DNA of 64,000 bases from Porodaedalea pini (GCA_002794775.1 NBAY01000003.1:744001-808000), one strand, 5' to 3'; positions 12,901 through 22,359 are shown, counted from the first letter of the stretch. Notes: generated by a model from the letters alone, not told the origin. Numbers and translations are program-made.

Positions 12901-13747
12901 AATCGATCCCTATTAATGAAAAGGAGAATGAGTTAGAGTCGCAGAATTCCCCAATAAAAGAGGGTAAATCGCAAGAGCGAATAGAACAAAGAGGATGCTG
13001 CGGGATTGCAGATAAGAGATTAACATCAAAAGAAAAACGAAGGGGATGATGGTCTGAAGAAATATCCAAAGAAGGGTCTGAAACAGAAATGCTTTCTGAA
13101 AGATAAGGGGCGAAATCATCAGAAGCGATGACAAGATCAATGATGGATTTATGACCAGACGAGCGATTAAAATAAGTGTGTTGGTCGCGGGGGTTGCAAA
13201 CAGTTAAATCATTCTCATTGATCCAGTCAACGAGAGCTGAGGATTGCGAAAAGTAGGGGGATTGGGCTGGGAAAGACCAGAGGTCAGAGTGACGATTAAA
13301 ATCCCCAACAAAGATGTTGGATGGGATGTCGAGAGAAGGAAAAGGATCCTCGAACTTGTGCAAGGAGGGAGAACTGTAGACGTTCCAAAGCAAAAGGGGA
13401 GATAGGTCGTCTCGGGAAATTGAAACAACTGTAATGTTTGGGGACGAAAAGGGAGGAGCGAATAGTGAAACGTGATGAATAATGCAAGGGTGTACAAGGG
13501 TGCAGCACCTAGGTTTGTCGGTAGAAGAGGGGCGGAATGCAGTATAAGGAGCGAAATTGTGAATGTTATAAACTCGCGAACCCGACGGAGAGGATTTAGA
13601 AGGGATAATAGAATAGACTGTTGGAATTTCTTGAAAGCAAATGATATCGGGGGAGGCGTGAGTGGAAGAAAAGGAGCGTAGAAGAAAATCAAATGTAGGT
13701 TCTGAATTCCGAATATTGAGGGAAAAAACAGAAATTGTGTCAGTCAT
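9920..13747 (-). pseudogene. LINE ORF2: endonuclease-reverse transcriptase-RNase H with one internal stop
   Basis: The start MTDTISVFSLNIRN (13747) opens the APE endonuclease, with the catalytic blocks DIICFQEIP, FVGDFNRHSDLW and SSDHHPLRF. The RT follows: IPKPKQTDF, then a TGA stop at 12223-12221 where the family reads arginine in the FRP motif, then in frame PITLVDTIGKLFERIL, NRGVPQGSPLSPL and the active site AYMDD (YMDD rather than the commoner FADD of LINEs). RNase H is present (FIFTDGSI; EEQEALIAAM; HIVSDSLNC; WLPSHRGVLGN), then a C-terminal CCHC-like knuckle near RCPDPLCIKHD. The frame is otherwise open over about 1270 codons. The stop is compatible with a CGA to TGA change, so the copy appears recently inactivated. 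Confidence 0.88.
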
Positions 13748-13804
13748 GAAGATTAAAAAGGAGAACGATAATTTTGGCGAGCTGGACACTCCGAAGATCT
13801 GGCG

Positions 13805-13809
13805 CTATG
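13805..13809. repeat. Target site duplication, left copy (CTATG)
   Basis: CTATG directly abuts the TG of the 5' LTR and is repeated at 20000-20004 after the CA of the 3' LTR. Five bp is the usual size for Ty3/gypsy integrases. Confidence 0.93.
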
Positions 13810-14196
13810 TGTTAGAACCTGAACTTTCACCTTTTCCCTTATTTTTCCTTTTACCATTTCCTTTATTATATTCGTCCTTTTCATTATATTTACCCATCTT
13901 ACACAATCATTCCCACTCGTTATGTAATGTTAGGTAATATAGTCTCACGGTCGTCGCTATATAAGGTCTCAGGAATCGCATGAACTCCTTGTTCTGCTTT
14001 TCCTCTTACCTCCGCGACGACCTAGGTGAGACTCGTCCCCCTTGTATTAGTTTAGACTTGTATTAATCCTCTTACCTCCGCGACGACCTAGCCTGAGTAA
14101 GCGTGTCCCGAGTCTACGCTCGAGTATAGCACGTCCCAGACAACAGTCAGCCGAGGCCTGCCCAGTCCGAGTCGTCTCCCGGACTCCCGCCTAACA
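13810..14196 (+). repeat. 5' LTR
   Basis: 387 bp, TG...CA ends with inverted TGTTAG/CTAACA termini. Holds a TATA box at 13958-13965 and, 33 bp on, the 11-mer matched by the primer binding site. A 25-bp direct repeat occurs at 14001-14025 and 14067-14091. U3 would be about 13810-13990 if transcription starts at 13991. Confidence 0.95.
13958..13965 (+). promoter_or_regulatory. LTR TATA box
   Basis: TATATAAG within the 5' LTR, 33 bp before the predicted RNA start at 13991. The spacing fits a TATA promoter. The same box is present in the 3' LTR. Confidence 0.7.
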
Positions 14197-14906
14197 TAAA
14201 AGCAGAACCTCACCCAGGCTCATCCCCAGCGTAAGGCGTCGCTGTCGACTCGCCTTCACTCGGTCTAGAGGAGCGCTCCCCTCGACGGACTTGACGTGTA
14301 AACCCCCTAAACGACAACCCTCAACCCTGCCCGGACGTTTTCGGACGTTCGTGTATTACGTAAATATATCAACCGACATTTCCCGACCCTGGCTCTACGA
14401 ATTAGCCTCTGGTGGAGCACGCACCTAACGTGGACGTGGGCAACAAGACGAGTCCAAACTTCGACGACAATCTCGTTTGTAATCTCACTCGGATCCTACC
14501 GCCTCGTCATCAACTTCGCTGACGAACCCGCTCAACGTTGGCGTAACCCCGGATCAAACGTGCAACCGATCCCTGTCCCTCCGCCAACGTCAAGATAGAT
14601 CTCACCGACGAACAGCAACGGGCCCTTCCTGCCTCAGCCCGTTGGGATCCAGACCGACCAGGCTACGTCGCGACCAATAATAGTGGCGTCACTCACGACA
14701 TCTGGTGGAGTGAAATCAGGCGCAGCTGGTATTCATCAGACGAACGAGGGAGGAGAGCAAGGTGGCCCCCAGCCGCTCCGTCGTCACCTGCACCGTCAAC
14801 GTCTACGGTCAACCTACCACCGACCCCAGGTCCTTACCGCGAAACCAACAGAGACCCCTCACCGCCGACTCCTCCAGAACCTTCGACACCCGCACCCGAA
14901 CCCGCG
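14197..14906 (+). other. Leader between LTR and first gag ATG
   Basis: 710 nt. The first half holds nothing recognisable. From 14547 the gag frame is already open (TAA at 14544-14546 precedes it) but lacks an ATG. Its translation looks protein-like (Pro-rich near the end, running into the gag Met), so coding may begin upstream of 14907. Confidence 0.5.
14198..14208 (+). other. Self-priming type primer binding site
   Basis: AAAAGCAGAAC begins 2 nt inside the LTR end and is the exact reverse complement of GTTCTGCTTTT at 13991-14001 in the LTR; the match stops at 11 nt on both sides. In Tf1/sushi-group elements the first 11 nt of the mRNA fold back onto the PBS and prime minus-strand synthesis. 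I saw no tRNA 3'-end match such as TGG at this place. Confidence 0.75.
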
Positions 14907-15986
14907 ATGTCAGCAGAAGGTTTCAGCCAACAGCAAATGGCGCAGATCGCGGCCATCGTTGCGAATGCCTTCGCCCATCAGGCGAACAACGCCCCAGCAC
15001 CGGTCGCGGCCGCTAACCCCCCGACCCCCAACATAGATGTCGCCCGGCCACGAGAATTCACTGGTGGCGACGATTACCTCGACTTCAGACGTGAAGTCCT
15101 CCTTTTTGTATCCGCAAATCCAAGTCGATACCCTACGTCAGAGAGTAAGATTTATGTAGCTCTCTCCTACCTGAAGGGTGGTAATGCGGCAACGTGGGCG
15201 CAAAACTACGTCGAGGAGTCGACAACGTCGGGGATCGTCACCTTCACCGACAGCTGGGAAAGATTCCAGGAACGACTCGACGCCTCGTTCGACGACCCGA
15301 ATCGCAAGGAGAAAGCGCTGAAGGATTTCCGAGATAAGGTTCAGAAGGACCTAACCGCGGACGAGTTCTTCCAGAAGTTCGACGTGATAATCAAGCGCGC
15401 CGAGTTGAAAGACGACAGCGTCATCTGCGATCGCCTCAAGCGGGCGATGAACATCGAGGTGGTCCGTGGAGTGCTAAGGTCGACGCCAGTCCCAACGAAA
15501 TACGAGGATTGGAAGAACAAGGCGATTGAAATAGACCGCGGCGAACAGCAGATTCGCGCTATCCAACGAGGACGCGCCTTTCTTCCCCCTCCTCGCCTAC
15601 CACAACAAGCGCCCCCAGCTCGCCGTCAGGTAGCGGCCCCTCACGTCGACAGACGCGATGCAACCGGCGTCACCTTTGGAGGCGCTGGTCAACCGATGGA
15701 CGTCTCGATGAACGAGGCACAACGACGACGTGCGTGCTGGATCTGTGGTGGGCTGGGCCACTTTAAAGACAAGTGCCCACAGGCGAAACCGATCATCCAG
15801 CGCATGCTGGAACTGATGGCGCCAGGCGAACGTCGTGTCCTCGCCGACGAGCTCGGAGCGATGAAGGAGTCGGCCTTCGAGGAAGTCGTAGACACTCGGA
15901 GGTCGACGGTGGAGGACTATGTGGAAGAAGAAGGCGATAACGAAGAGGTTGTCGACTCGCAGGGTTTTGCGAATGGTCAGGCGTAG
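14907..15986 (+). CDS. Chromovirus Gag
   Basis: Capsid/nucleocapsid polyprotein of 359 residues from the first ATG. The capsid region carries PREFTGGDDYLDFRREVLLF, YVALSYLKGGNAATWAQN and DEFFQKFDVIIKRAEL, as in Ty3-type gags. A CX2CX4HX4C zinc knuckle starts at Cys277 (CWICGGLGHFKDKC). The tail is acidic and ends GQA at TAG 15984-15986. The last 45 nt overlap the open pol frame, which is -1 relative to gag, with a slippery heptamer at 15962. The frame stays open about 120 codons upstream of this Met, so the true N-terminus may be longer. Confidence 0.9.
   Translation: MSAEGFSQQQMAQIAAIVANAFAHQANNAPAPVAAANPPTPNIDVARPREFTGGDDYLDFRREVLLFVSANPSRYPTSESKIYVALSYLKGGNAATWAQNYVEESTTSGIVTFTDSWERFQERLDASFDDPNRKEKALKDFRDKVQKDLTADEFFQKFDVIIKRAELKDDSVICDRLKRAMNIEVVRGVLRSTPVPTKYEDWKNKAIEIDRGEQQIRAIQRGRAFLPPPRLPQQAPPARRQVAAPHVDRRDATGVTFGGAGQPMDVSMNEAQRRRACWICGGLGHFKDKCPQAKPIIQRMLELMAPGERRVLADELGAMKESAFEEVVDTRRSTVEDYVEEEGDNEEVVDSQGFANGQA
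15962..15968 (+). promoter_or_regulatory. Candidate -1 ribosomal frameshift heptamer with downstream stem
   Basis: G GGT TTT in the gag reading frame fits X XXY YYZ. It lies inside the 45-nt gag/pol overlap (15941-15986). After 6 nt, GGTCAG (15975-15980) pairs perfectly with CTGACC (15999-16004), and the gag TAG lies in the loop. Slippage by -1 leads into the pol frame. Function is inferred. Confidence 0.65.
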
Positions 15987-16117
15987 CCATCGGGGCGACT
16001 GACCGAGAAGAACAAGAGACTTCGAATCCGGATCCGCTAAAATATAACCAACCGTTTGTACAATACGTAGATGCGAACAACGTCGATGGTTTTCCCGATT
16101 ACGAAGTCTCCACCGGT

Positions 16118-19100
16118 GTGAACAAGAATGAAGAGTACGAACAACTGTTCATGAGAGGAACTGGCGGACGCCAGCTGGACCTTCTCCTGACCGTTGAGCA
16201 CGAAATAGCTGGTGAGGCGAGAGAGGTAGATGCGCATGCCCTTGTGGATTCGGGATGCACGGGATCCTGCATCGACATCAGGTTCGTCGAGAGGTACGGG
16301 TTGGAAACGAAACGCTACATTCGACCCCTCGCGGTGCTGAACGCCGATGGCACGCACAATGAGGCCGGATTGATCGAGGAGTACGTTGACGTCGAACTCA
16401 TGATCGGCAGTCATCGGGAGAAGATCGTCCTCGCAGTAACGTCCCTAGCGTCATCGAACATCTTCCTGGGGTACGACTGGCTTCGACATCACAATCCGGA
16501 GGTCGACTGGAAAACGGGCTCGATCGAATTCACCTGCTGTCCAGAAAAATGTGCGATCGAGAGGGAGACGGTGGAGGACCTAGGCGAGGTAAAGAAGGTG
16601 GTGGAGCAGATGAGGAGGGTGAGTGAGATGCGAATGGACAAGACGTCCTGGCCCGCATACCTCAACGACTACGCCGACGTTTTCAGCGAAAAAGGTTTCG
16701 AGAAGCTGCCGGAACACCGACCCTGGGACCATGTCATCGACTTGAAGCCCGACTTCAAACCAAGCGACTGTAAGATCTACCCGCTCATGCCGACTGAGCA
16801 GCAGTCACTCAAGGACTTCCTTGATGAAAACCTGAAGTCGGGTCGCATTCGACGGTCGATATCGCCCATGGCGTCGCCCTTCTTCTTCATTAAGAAGGCC
16901 GACAAATCGCTACGCCCCATCCAGGATTACCGTAAGCTCAATGACGGTACGATCAAGAACAAGTATCCCCTCCCTCTCATTGACGAACTCGTCGACAAGG
17001 TCAAGAAAGCGAAATACATCACTAAGCTTGACCTTCGCTGGGGATACTACAATATCCGGATCCGTGAGGGTGACGAATGGAAAGCAGCGTTTCGCACGAA
17101 CATGGGCCTCTTCGAACCGACGGTCATGTTTTTTGGCCTTTGCAACGCGCCGGCCACGTTCCAGGCCTTTGTCAACCACATCTTTAAGGACCTAATCTAC
17201 GCGAACTTGATCATCGTATACCTCGACGACATCCTGATCCTCTCGGAAACCATTGAGGAGCATATCGACACGTCGAGGCGCGTACTCCAGATCCTCCGAG
17301 AGAATGGCCTGTACCTGAAGCCAGAGAAGTGCAAGTTTGACGCCAAGGTCGTCAAATACCTCGGCCACATCATCGGCAATGGAGAGATCAGGGCTGACCC
17401 GGCAAAGACGGAGGCGATTGCGAACTGGCCAGTCCCACGGAACCTCAAGGAGCTGCAACAGTTCCTCGGCATGGGAAACTGGCTGAGACGGTTTATTAAG
17501 GACTACAGCAAGGTGGTCCGACCATTGACGTCGTTAACGGGCAAAAAGGACTGGGTATGGGAGACCGAACAGCAGGAAGCGTTCGAGGAGCTGAGACGAC
17601 GTCTCTGCTCACCTCCAGTCCTAGCCATCGCCAATGACGAGGGCCCTTTCCGCGTAGAAGCGGACTCGTCGAACTTTGCGCTCGGTGGTGTGTTGTTGCA
17701 GAAGCAGGAAGGGAAGTGGAGGGTGATCGCCTACAGGTCAGAGGCACTTGAACCGGCGGAACGAAACTACGAGATCTACGACAAGGAGATGCTCGCGATC
17801 GTTTCGGCGCTCAAGGAGTGGCGGCAATACCTCCTTGGCGCTCGCCACAAAATTGAAATCTGGTCCGACCACGCCAACCTCACCTACTTCAGGTCAGCAC
17901 AGAAGCTGAGCTATCGTCAAGCTCGCTGGCGAACCGAACTCGAGGAATTCGACTTCCACCTCGAACACAAGTCGGGGAAGACAATGGGCAAGGCCGACTT
18001 GCTGTCACGCAAGGCGGGCTATGATCAGGGCAAGGATGACAATGACGGCGTCGTGTTCATCAAGGAGAAATGGCTGAACCGTGGGGTGGTAAGGACGTCG
18101 CGTGATGAAATGTTGGAACGAGTGGGTGAGGCGCAGAAAGCGCAAGACGAGTCGGAGAGGCTGACGAATATGGTGAAGGTTGACGGGTTGTGGCGGATGA
18201 AAGGCAAGGTGTACGTGCCATCGACGATGAAGGAAGCGGTATTGCGGGAGTACCACGACTCGACCCTGGCAGGACATCCTGGATCGTCGAAGACGGTCGA
18301 ACTGGTACGTCGAGACTTCTGGTGGGCGTCAATGTTCTCCGATGTCCGAACATACGTCCGAGGATGCAACCGTTGCCAATGGACGAAAGCCTTAAGAACG
18401 TCGAGGTCAAGACCGCTTCATCCTAACGCGATCCCTGAAGGTCCCTGGGAGATCGTCACGGTCGACCTAATCGGAGAACTCCCGGACTCTAAGGGACACA
18501 ATGCAATCTGCGTCTTCGTGGACAGATTCTCGAAACAGATGCATGCCATCCCGACGACGACGAAACTGTCAGCGGAAGGCATGGCTCAGTTATACCGAGA
18601 CCACGTCTTCCGCCTCCATGGCCTACCGAAGAAGATCATCCACGACCGAGGCACACAGTTCGATGCGTCGATGATGAAGGAGCTATACAAACTCCTACAC
18701 ATCGAAGGCAACCCGTCAACGGCATACCACCCACAGACGGACGGTCAGACGGAACGCGTCAATCAAGAGCTCGAACAGTACCTCCGGCTCTTCGTCGATC
18801 ATCGGCAATCGGACTGGAAGGACTGGCTCCCCCTCGCAGAGTTCGCCTACAACAACCGCGAACATTCAGCGACAAGGATGTCACCCTTCTACGCAAACAC
18901 CGGACGTCACCCTATGAGCTTCGACACCGTACGAACTTCCTCTGCCAACATGTCGGCGGAAGAATTTGCCAAGCACATCAAGGAGACTCATCGCGTTGCT
19001 AAGGACAATCTAGTCAAGGCAGCAGAGGACATGAAGCGCTACCATGACCGGACAGCAGGAGCTTCGGTGGAGTACAAGGCTGGAGACAAAGTCTTCCTTG

Positions 19101-19612
19101 ACGGGCGAAACATCAGTACGGACTCGCCGACGAAGAAACTCGCAGACAAATGGTACGGCCCCTTTGACATTGTCGATAAGGTAGGAGCGAGCGCGTACAA
19201 GCTCAAACTCCCGAAGCGATGGAAAAAGGTCCACCCTGTCTTCAACGAAGCCCTGTTGAAACCCGCCATCGAACCGTCCTTTGAAAGCCAGAAGCAACCG
19301 CCGCCGCCGCCGCCAGACATCGTCGACAACGAGGAGGAATACGAACTCGAGGAAGTCTTAGACTCACGTCTGCACCGAGGGAAACTACAGTACCTTGTCA
19401 AGTGGGTCGGCTACAATGAACCTACTTGGCAGCCTGAGACGGACTTCGGCGAGAACGCGAAGGAGGCGATCGCTGAGTTCTACCTCAAACATCCCGGTGC
19501 ACCTCGGAAACTCGACATCCCTCGTCAACGACTCCGTCCGCTCTTCGTCGACACCGAGCCTGATGACCGCGATCATGGTTGGTCGGGACGCCCAACCTTG
19601 AAGGGGGGGTAA
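16118..19612 (+). CDS. Chromovirus Pol: protease, RT, RNase H, integrase, chromodomain
   Basis: 1164 residues from the first ATG; the frame is open from 15941, so translation probably enters by -1 frameshift from gag. Aspartic protease: ALVDSGCTGSC near residue 43. Reverse transcriptase: RPIQDYRKLND, KLDLRWGYYNIRI, the active site VYLDDILILS near residue 367, and FLGMGNWLRRFI. RNase H: VEADSSNFALGG and DKEMLAIVSALKEW. Integrase: an HHCC zinc domain ending CNRCQWTK, then the DDE residues in VTVDLIGE, IHDRGTQFD and the Glu of QTDGQTERVNQE. C-terminal chromodomain: EVLDSRLHRGKLQYLVKWVG with TWQPETDF following. The TAA (19610-19612) touches the 3' LTR. No break seen. Confidence 0.95.
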   Translation: MNKNEEYEQLFMRGTGGRQLDLLLTVEHEIAGEAREVDAHALVDSGCTGSCIDIRFVERYGLETKRYIRPLAVLNADGTHNEAGLIEEYVDVELMIGSHREKIVLAVTSLASSNIFLGYDWLRHHNPEVDWKTGSIEFTCCPEKCAIERETVEDLGEVKKVVEQMRRVSEMRMDKTSWPAYLNDYADVFSEKGFEKLPEHRPWDHVIDLKPDFKPSDCKIYPLMPTEQQSLKDFLDENLKSGRIRRSISPMASPFFFIKKADKSLRPIQDYRKLNDGTIKNKYPLPLIDELVDKVKKAKYITKLDLRWGYYNIRIREGDEWKAAFRTNMGLFEPTVMFFGLCNAPATFQAFVNHIFKDLIYANLIIVYLDDILILSETIEEHIDTSRRVLQILRENGLYLKPEKCKFDAKVVKYLGHIIGNGEIRADPAKTEAIANWPVPRNLKELQQFLGMGNWLRRFIKDYSKVVRPLTSLTGKKDWVWETEQQEAFEELRRRLCSPPVLAIANDEGPFRVEADSSNFALGGVLLQKQEGKWRVIAYRSEALEPAERNYEIYDKEMLAIVSALKEWRQYLLGARHKIEIWSDHANLTYFRSAQKLSYRQARWRTELEEFDFHLEHKSGKTMGKADLLSRKAGYDQGKDDNDGVVFIKEKWLNRGVVRTSRDEMLERVGEAQKAQDESERLTNMVKVDGLWRMKGKVYVPSTMKEAVLREYHDSTLAGHPGSSKTVELVRRDFWWASMFSDVRTYVRGCNRCQWTKALRTSRSRPLHPNAIPEGPWEIVTVDLIGELPDSKGHNAICVFVDRFSKQMHAIPTTTKLSAEGMAQLYRDHVFRLHGLPKKIIHDRGTQFDASMMKELYKLLHIEGNPSTAYHPQTDGQTERVNQELEQYLRLFVDHRQSDWKDWLPLAEFAYNNREHSATRMSPFYANTGRHPMSFDTVRTSSANMSAEEFAKHIKETHRVAKDNLVKAAEDMKRYHDRTAGASVEYKAGDKVFLDGRNISTDSPTKKLADKWYGPFDIVDKVGASAYKLKLPKRWKKVHPVFNEALLKPAIEPSFESQKQPPPPPPDIVDNEEEYELEEVLDSRLHRGKLQYLVKWVGYNEPTWQPETDFGENAKEAIAEFYLKHPGAPRKLDIPRQRLRPLFVDTEPDDRDHGWSGRPTLKGG
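19600..19609 (+). other. Polypurine tract
   Basis: GAAGGGGGGG lies just before the 3' LTR, separated from it only by the pol TAA codon. This is the expected primer site for plus-strand synthesis. Confidence 0.8.
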
Positions 19613-19999
19613 TGTTAGAACCTGAACTTTCACCTTTTCCCTTATTTTTCCTTTTACCATTTCCTTTATTATATTCGTCCTTTTCATTATATTTACCCAT
19701 CTTACACAATCATTCCCACTCGTTATGTAATGTTAGGTAATATAGTCTCACGGTCGTCGCTATATAAGGTCTCAGGAATCGCATGAACTCCTTGTTCTGC
19801 TTTTCCTCTTACCTCCGCGACGACCTAGGTGAGACTCGTCCCCCTTGTATTAGTTTAGACTTGTATTAATCCTCTTACCTCCGCGACGACCTAGCCTGAG
19901 TAAGCGTGTCCCGAGTCTACGCTCGAGTATAGCACGTCCCAGACAACAGTCAGCCGAGGCCTGCCCAGTCCGAGTCGTCTCCCGGACTCCCGCCTAACA
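19613..19999 (+). repeat. 3' LTR
   Basis: 387 bp; reading by eye found no difference from the 5' LTR. It ends CTAACA at 19999, followed by the second CTATG. Confidence 0.95.
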
Positions 20000-20004
20000 C
20001 TATG
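20000..20004. repeat. Target site duplication, right copy (CTATG)
   Basis: Second copy of the 5-bp duplication. It is part of LINE ORF1 codons within the last CCHC knuckle. Confidence 0.93.
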
Positions 20005-22197
20005 GTTGCCCTGGCAGTTAATGCACAGAGCGAAGTGCTCGCATTGAAGATTATTGGATGCGGTGCATGGAGCGCATTTGGCTACATGCACGGCAGTGCG
20101 GTGGGGTTCGGAGCAGATTGCGCACCGAGCGACTGATCAGCATTTAGCAGCGGGATGTCCCAGACGGTGACAGTTGTCACACTGGTTAATGACAGGGCAC
20201 GCTTTCATTTCTTCAAGGCGTCGGATAACTCCGAACATAGGGACAGAGCGGTTGTTGTGGAGGAAGAAGTGGTCGAAACATAGGCGTGCGTTGTCTTTGA
20301 GGATGACCGACACGTTGCAGTAGTCGCGTTGGTTTAAGCGCTCGATTGAGGACATGAAGCGCGGGGGAAACATGAATTCGTGTCCCTCGAACTGCGGTAG
20401 CGAGGAGATCTCGTCAATGAGGTCCTTCTCGGAATAGATAAGCTTGGTGTCCTTGTCGAAGACAGGGACCCCCGGGATAACCATCTTGAATTGCGGAGAG
20501 GGCGTAAAAGCCTTGGCACCGCTAATGTTGATAATCCGGTTGAGTTGGGTAACGAGTGTACTGTGTTGGGCGTCAAAGTCAGAGCGGATGTTAGTAAAGG
20601 CAATCAAGAGGTTGCTGTTCGTGGTATATTCCACGTTCAGCACGACAAGATGTTTAAAAAGAGGGTTGCCCTTAAGGCCAGCGCGGACATTGTTTTTAAC
20701 AGATAGGGTAGATGGGCGAACAGCGAGGTCGCCAGGGAGTGAAAAGAAAATACGGCGGACGTTTCGAACACGAGTATTAACCGATCCATTAGATCGGTTG
20801 ATGGGGACAGTGGAAACTTCCCCGTCAGGGTTCTGTTCGGTGATGCGGACCACTTTGGTAGGGGTGGCTTTGGGTTTCTTCTGAGCTGCCTTGGCATAAG
20901 TGACAGTTGTAAACCCATCCTTGTCCGTTCCAACCGCTTCTACGGGCGGGTAGTATACTTTAGTTTGTGATCCATGGGGAGCGTTATGTGCGGAATGGGC
21001 ATAGCTGTCTGGAGCGATTATGGTGCCTTCTGAAGTCATCCGATAGCCCGAACCCGGAATACGGGTCTTGGCGATGGCTGCCGCATATTCAGTTTGTCCG
21101 TTCTTCGGAGTCTGGACGCGCTGTTTGACGATGGGAGGCAGGGGCGGAAACCTGGGGTCGTGAATGAAGCGAACACCGATTGGGTCTGGAAGAAGTTTGG
21201 TGTTTTTGGTGTTTTTGGTGTTTTGAATGTTAGAGATGGATGGACTGGAAGGTGTGACAATAGGGCCTGGGGCATGCGAAAGCTGTTTTTCAATATTGTT
21301 AGTTTTTTCCGAGATAGAAGATACAACCGCTGAAAGGTGCTGAATAAAGCGGGACATGGCGTGCATAGTGTCGGTCATTTCTTGGTCGCGAATTGTCTGG
21401 CTGTTGACATAAATATTTTCGAAGACGTGCTTGAAGGAAGGTGAGTGGATACGATAAGAAGAATGAAAAGCTTCAAGGCTCTCATTGGCCGAGTTCTGGA
21501 GGGAGGTTTCATTGTCCAAAGAATTGGATGTGTTGATCCAGGACACAAGGTTGGAACCAATGTTGGCAAGGATGGACCCAGCACGAACAGGGTCTTCGTA
21601 CCAGGGATGATCGGATGACCACGTTGGTTGTGTAATGAGCGTATTGATAGTACCAATGGTTTCCTTAGTGAGGTCAGCAAAAGAACGGTTGACCTTTTCG
21701 GCGATGGCCGGATCCTCCTGTTCATCGATGTCGGTCATGATATTGTCGACCTGCGGGGCCTGGCTGAGGTGCTCGTCCGGGATGTACAGATCATCATCCA
21801 TAGCATCATTATCAATGCGAGAAGGAGGCGGGAGAGACCTATGTTCCTCCTCAGAGTTTGACCGTTTAAGAGTGTTTTGTGACTCGATGTCCGGGGTGGG
21901 AGGAAGATCGCCTTGTTTACGAAGTTTGGCGGCGTGTTCGTCCGCCTCGATGTCAGGAGACCAATTGGCACGATTCGTCTGTACCTGTTCGCATACGGCA
22001 TCGTTGTGGTTATAGGTCTTGTCGCGACCACAAACGGTGCATAACTTGGCTGTCCCGCTGACGCACTGGCGACTGTGGTAGGGGAGATCCTTTTTACACT
22101 CCTCACACTTGGTGGGGTCCTTGGGATTGACAAGGGAACGGAAAGACTTGGTCTTGTGTAGGGAGGCTTTTGCCCTGGTTAACATCTTGTTATCCAT

Positions 22198-22359
22198 GGC
22201 AGAGAGAGTACGAGTAAGGCTGTATGCAAGATTTTCCCACGGTCAATGATGATGGTAGGAGGAAGAGAAAAGTGGTGAGTCAGCATCGGCACAGCTTTCA
22301 ATTGACTCTTCCGCCACTGAGTGTGTTTGACTCCTAAACTCGAGCTACAACCTATCCTC
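22198..22359. promoter_or_regulatory. Short divergent region LINE ORF1 / TSC1
   Basis: Only 162 bp separate the LINE ORF1 start from the TSC1 start. Any LINE 5' UTR and the TSC1 promoter or leader must share it. No TATA box or clear boundary was recognised. Confidence 0.45.

Larger units (their letters stand above)
13810..19999 (+). mobile_element. Ty3/gypsy chromovirus LTR retrotransposon, structurally complete
   Basis: 6190 bp bounded by TGTTAG...CTAACA LTRs of 387 bp that read identically by eye, and flanked by CTATG duplications. Internal parts in order: an 11-nt self-complementary primer binding site, a long leader, gag with a CCHC knuckle, pol in the -1 frame (protease, RT, RNase H, integrase, chromodomain), and a polypurine tract next to the 3' LTR. 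Both ORFs are open and all catalytic blocks are visible, so this copy may be competent. The chromodomain suggests targeting to heterochromatin. Identical LTRs imply a recent insertion. Confidence 0.95.
9920..22197 (-). mobile_element. Non-LTR retrotransposon (LINE), split by a chromovirus
   Basis: Minus-strand LINE with two ORFs: ORF1 (start 22197) with CCHC zinc knuckles and ORF2 (start 13747) with an APE-type endonuclease, reverse transcriptase, RNase H and a C-terminal zinc knuckle. This order is typical of the Tad/I-like groups in fungi; the clade is not decided. Coordinates cover the coding span only; 5' and 3' ends are uncertain (at most about 22.36 kb and about 9.62 kb). A Ty3/gypsy element occupies 13810-19999 inside the last knuckle of ORF1. 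Two in-frame TGA stops (20139-20137 and 12223-12221) make this copy non-autonomous. Confidence 0.9.
13753..22197 (-). pseudogene. LINE ORF1 (gag-like, CCHC knuckles), interrupted by stop and LTR element
   Basis: Nucleic-acid-binding ORF1 protein. From ATG 22197 it has an N-terminal Cys-rich block (CEECKKDLPYHSRQC; LCTVCGRDKTYNHND), a long variable middle, an RRM-like region near FFSLPGDLAVRPST, and the first CCHC knuckle (CDNCHRLGHPAAKC). A TGA follows at 20139-20137, after which the frame continues through CAICSEPHRTAVH to a last knuckle starting CINCQGNH. This knuckle is cut by the LTR element at 20000. The remainder lies at 13804-13753 and ends with TAA 13755-13753, 5 nt before the ORF2 ATG. 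Counting one target copy, 2198 + 52 nt = 750 codons, so excision restores the frame exactly. Confidence 0.85.

Noticed and set aside
14683..15036. 117-codon ORF overlapping the gag start
   Set aside because: Arg/Pro-rich shadow frame of the gag leader; no homology pattern.
16910..17472. Minus-strand ORFs opposite the pol gene
   Set aside because: Antisense shadows of the conserved RT frame caused by codon bias.
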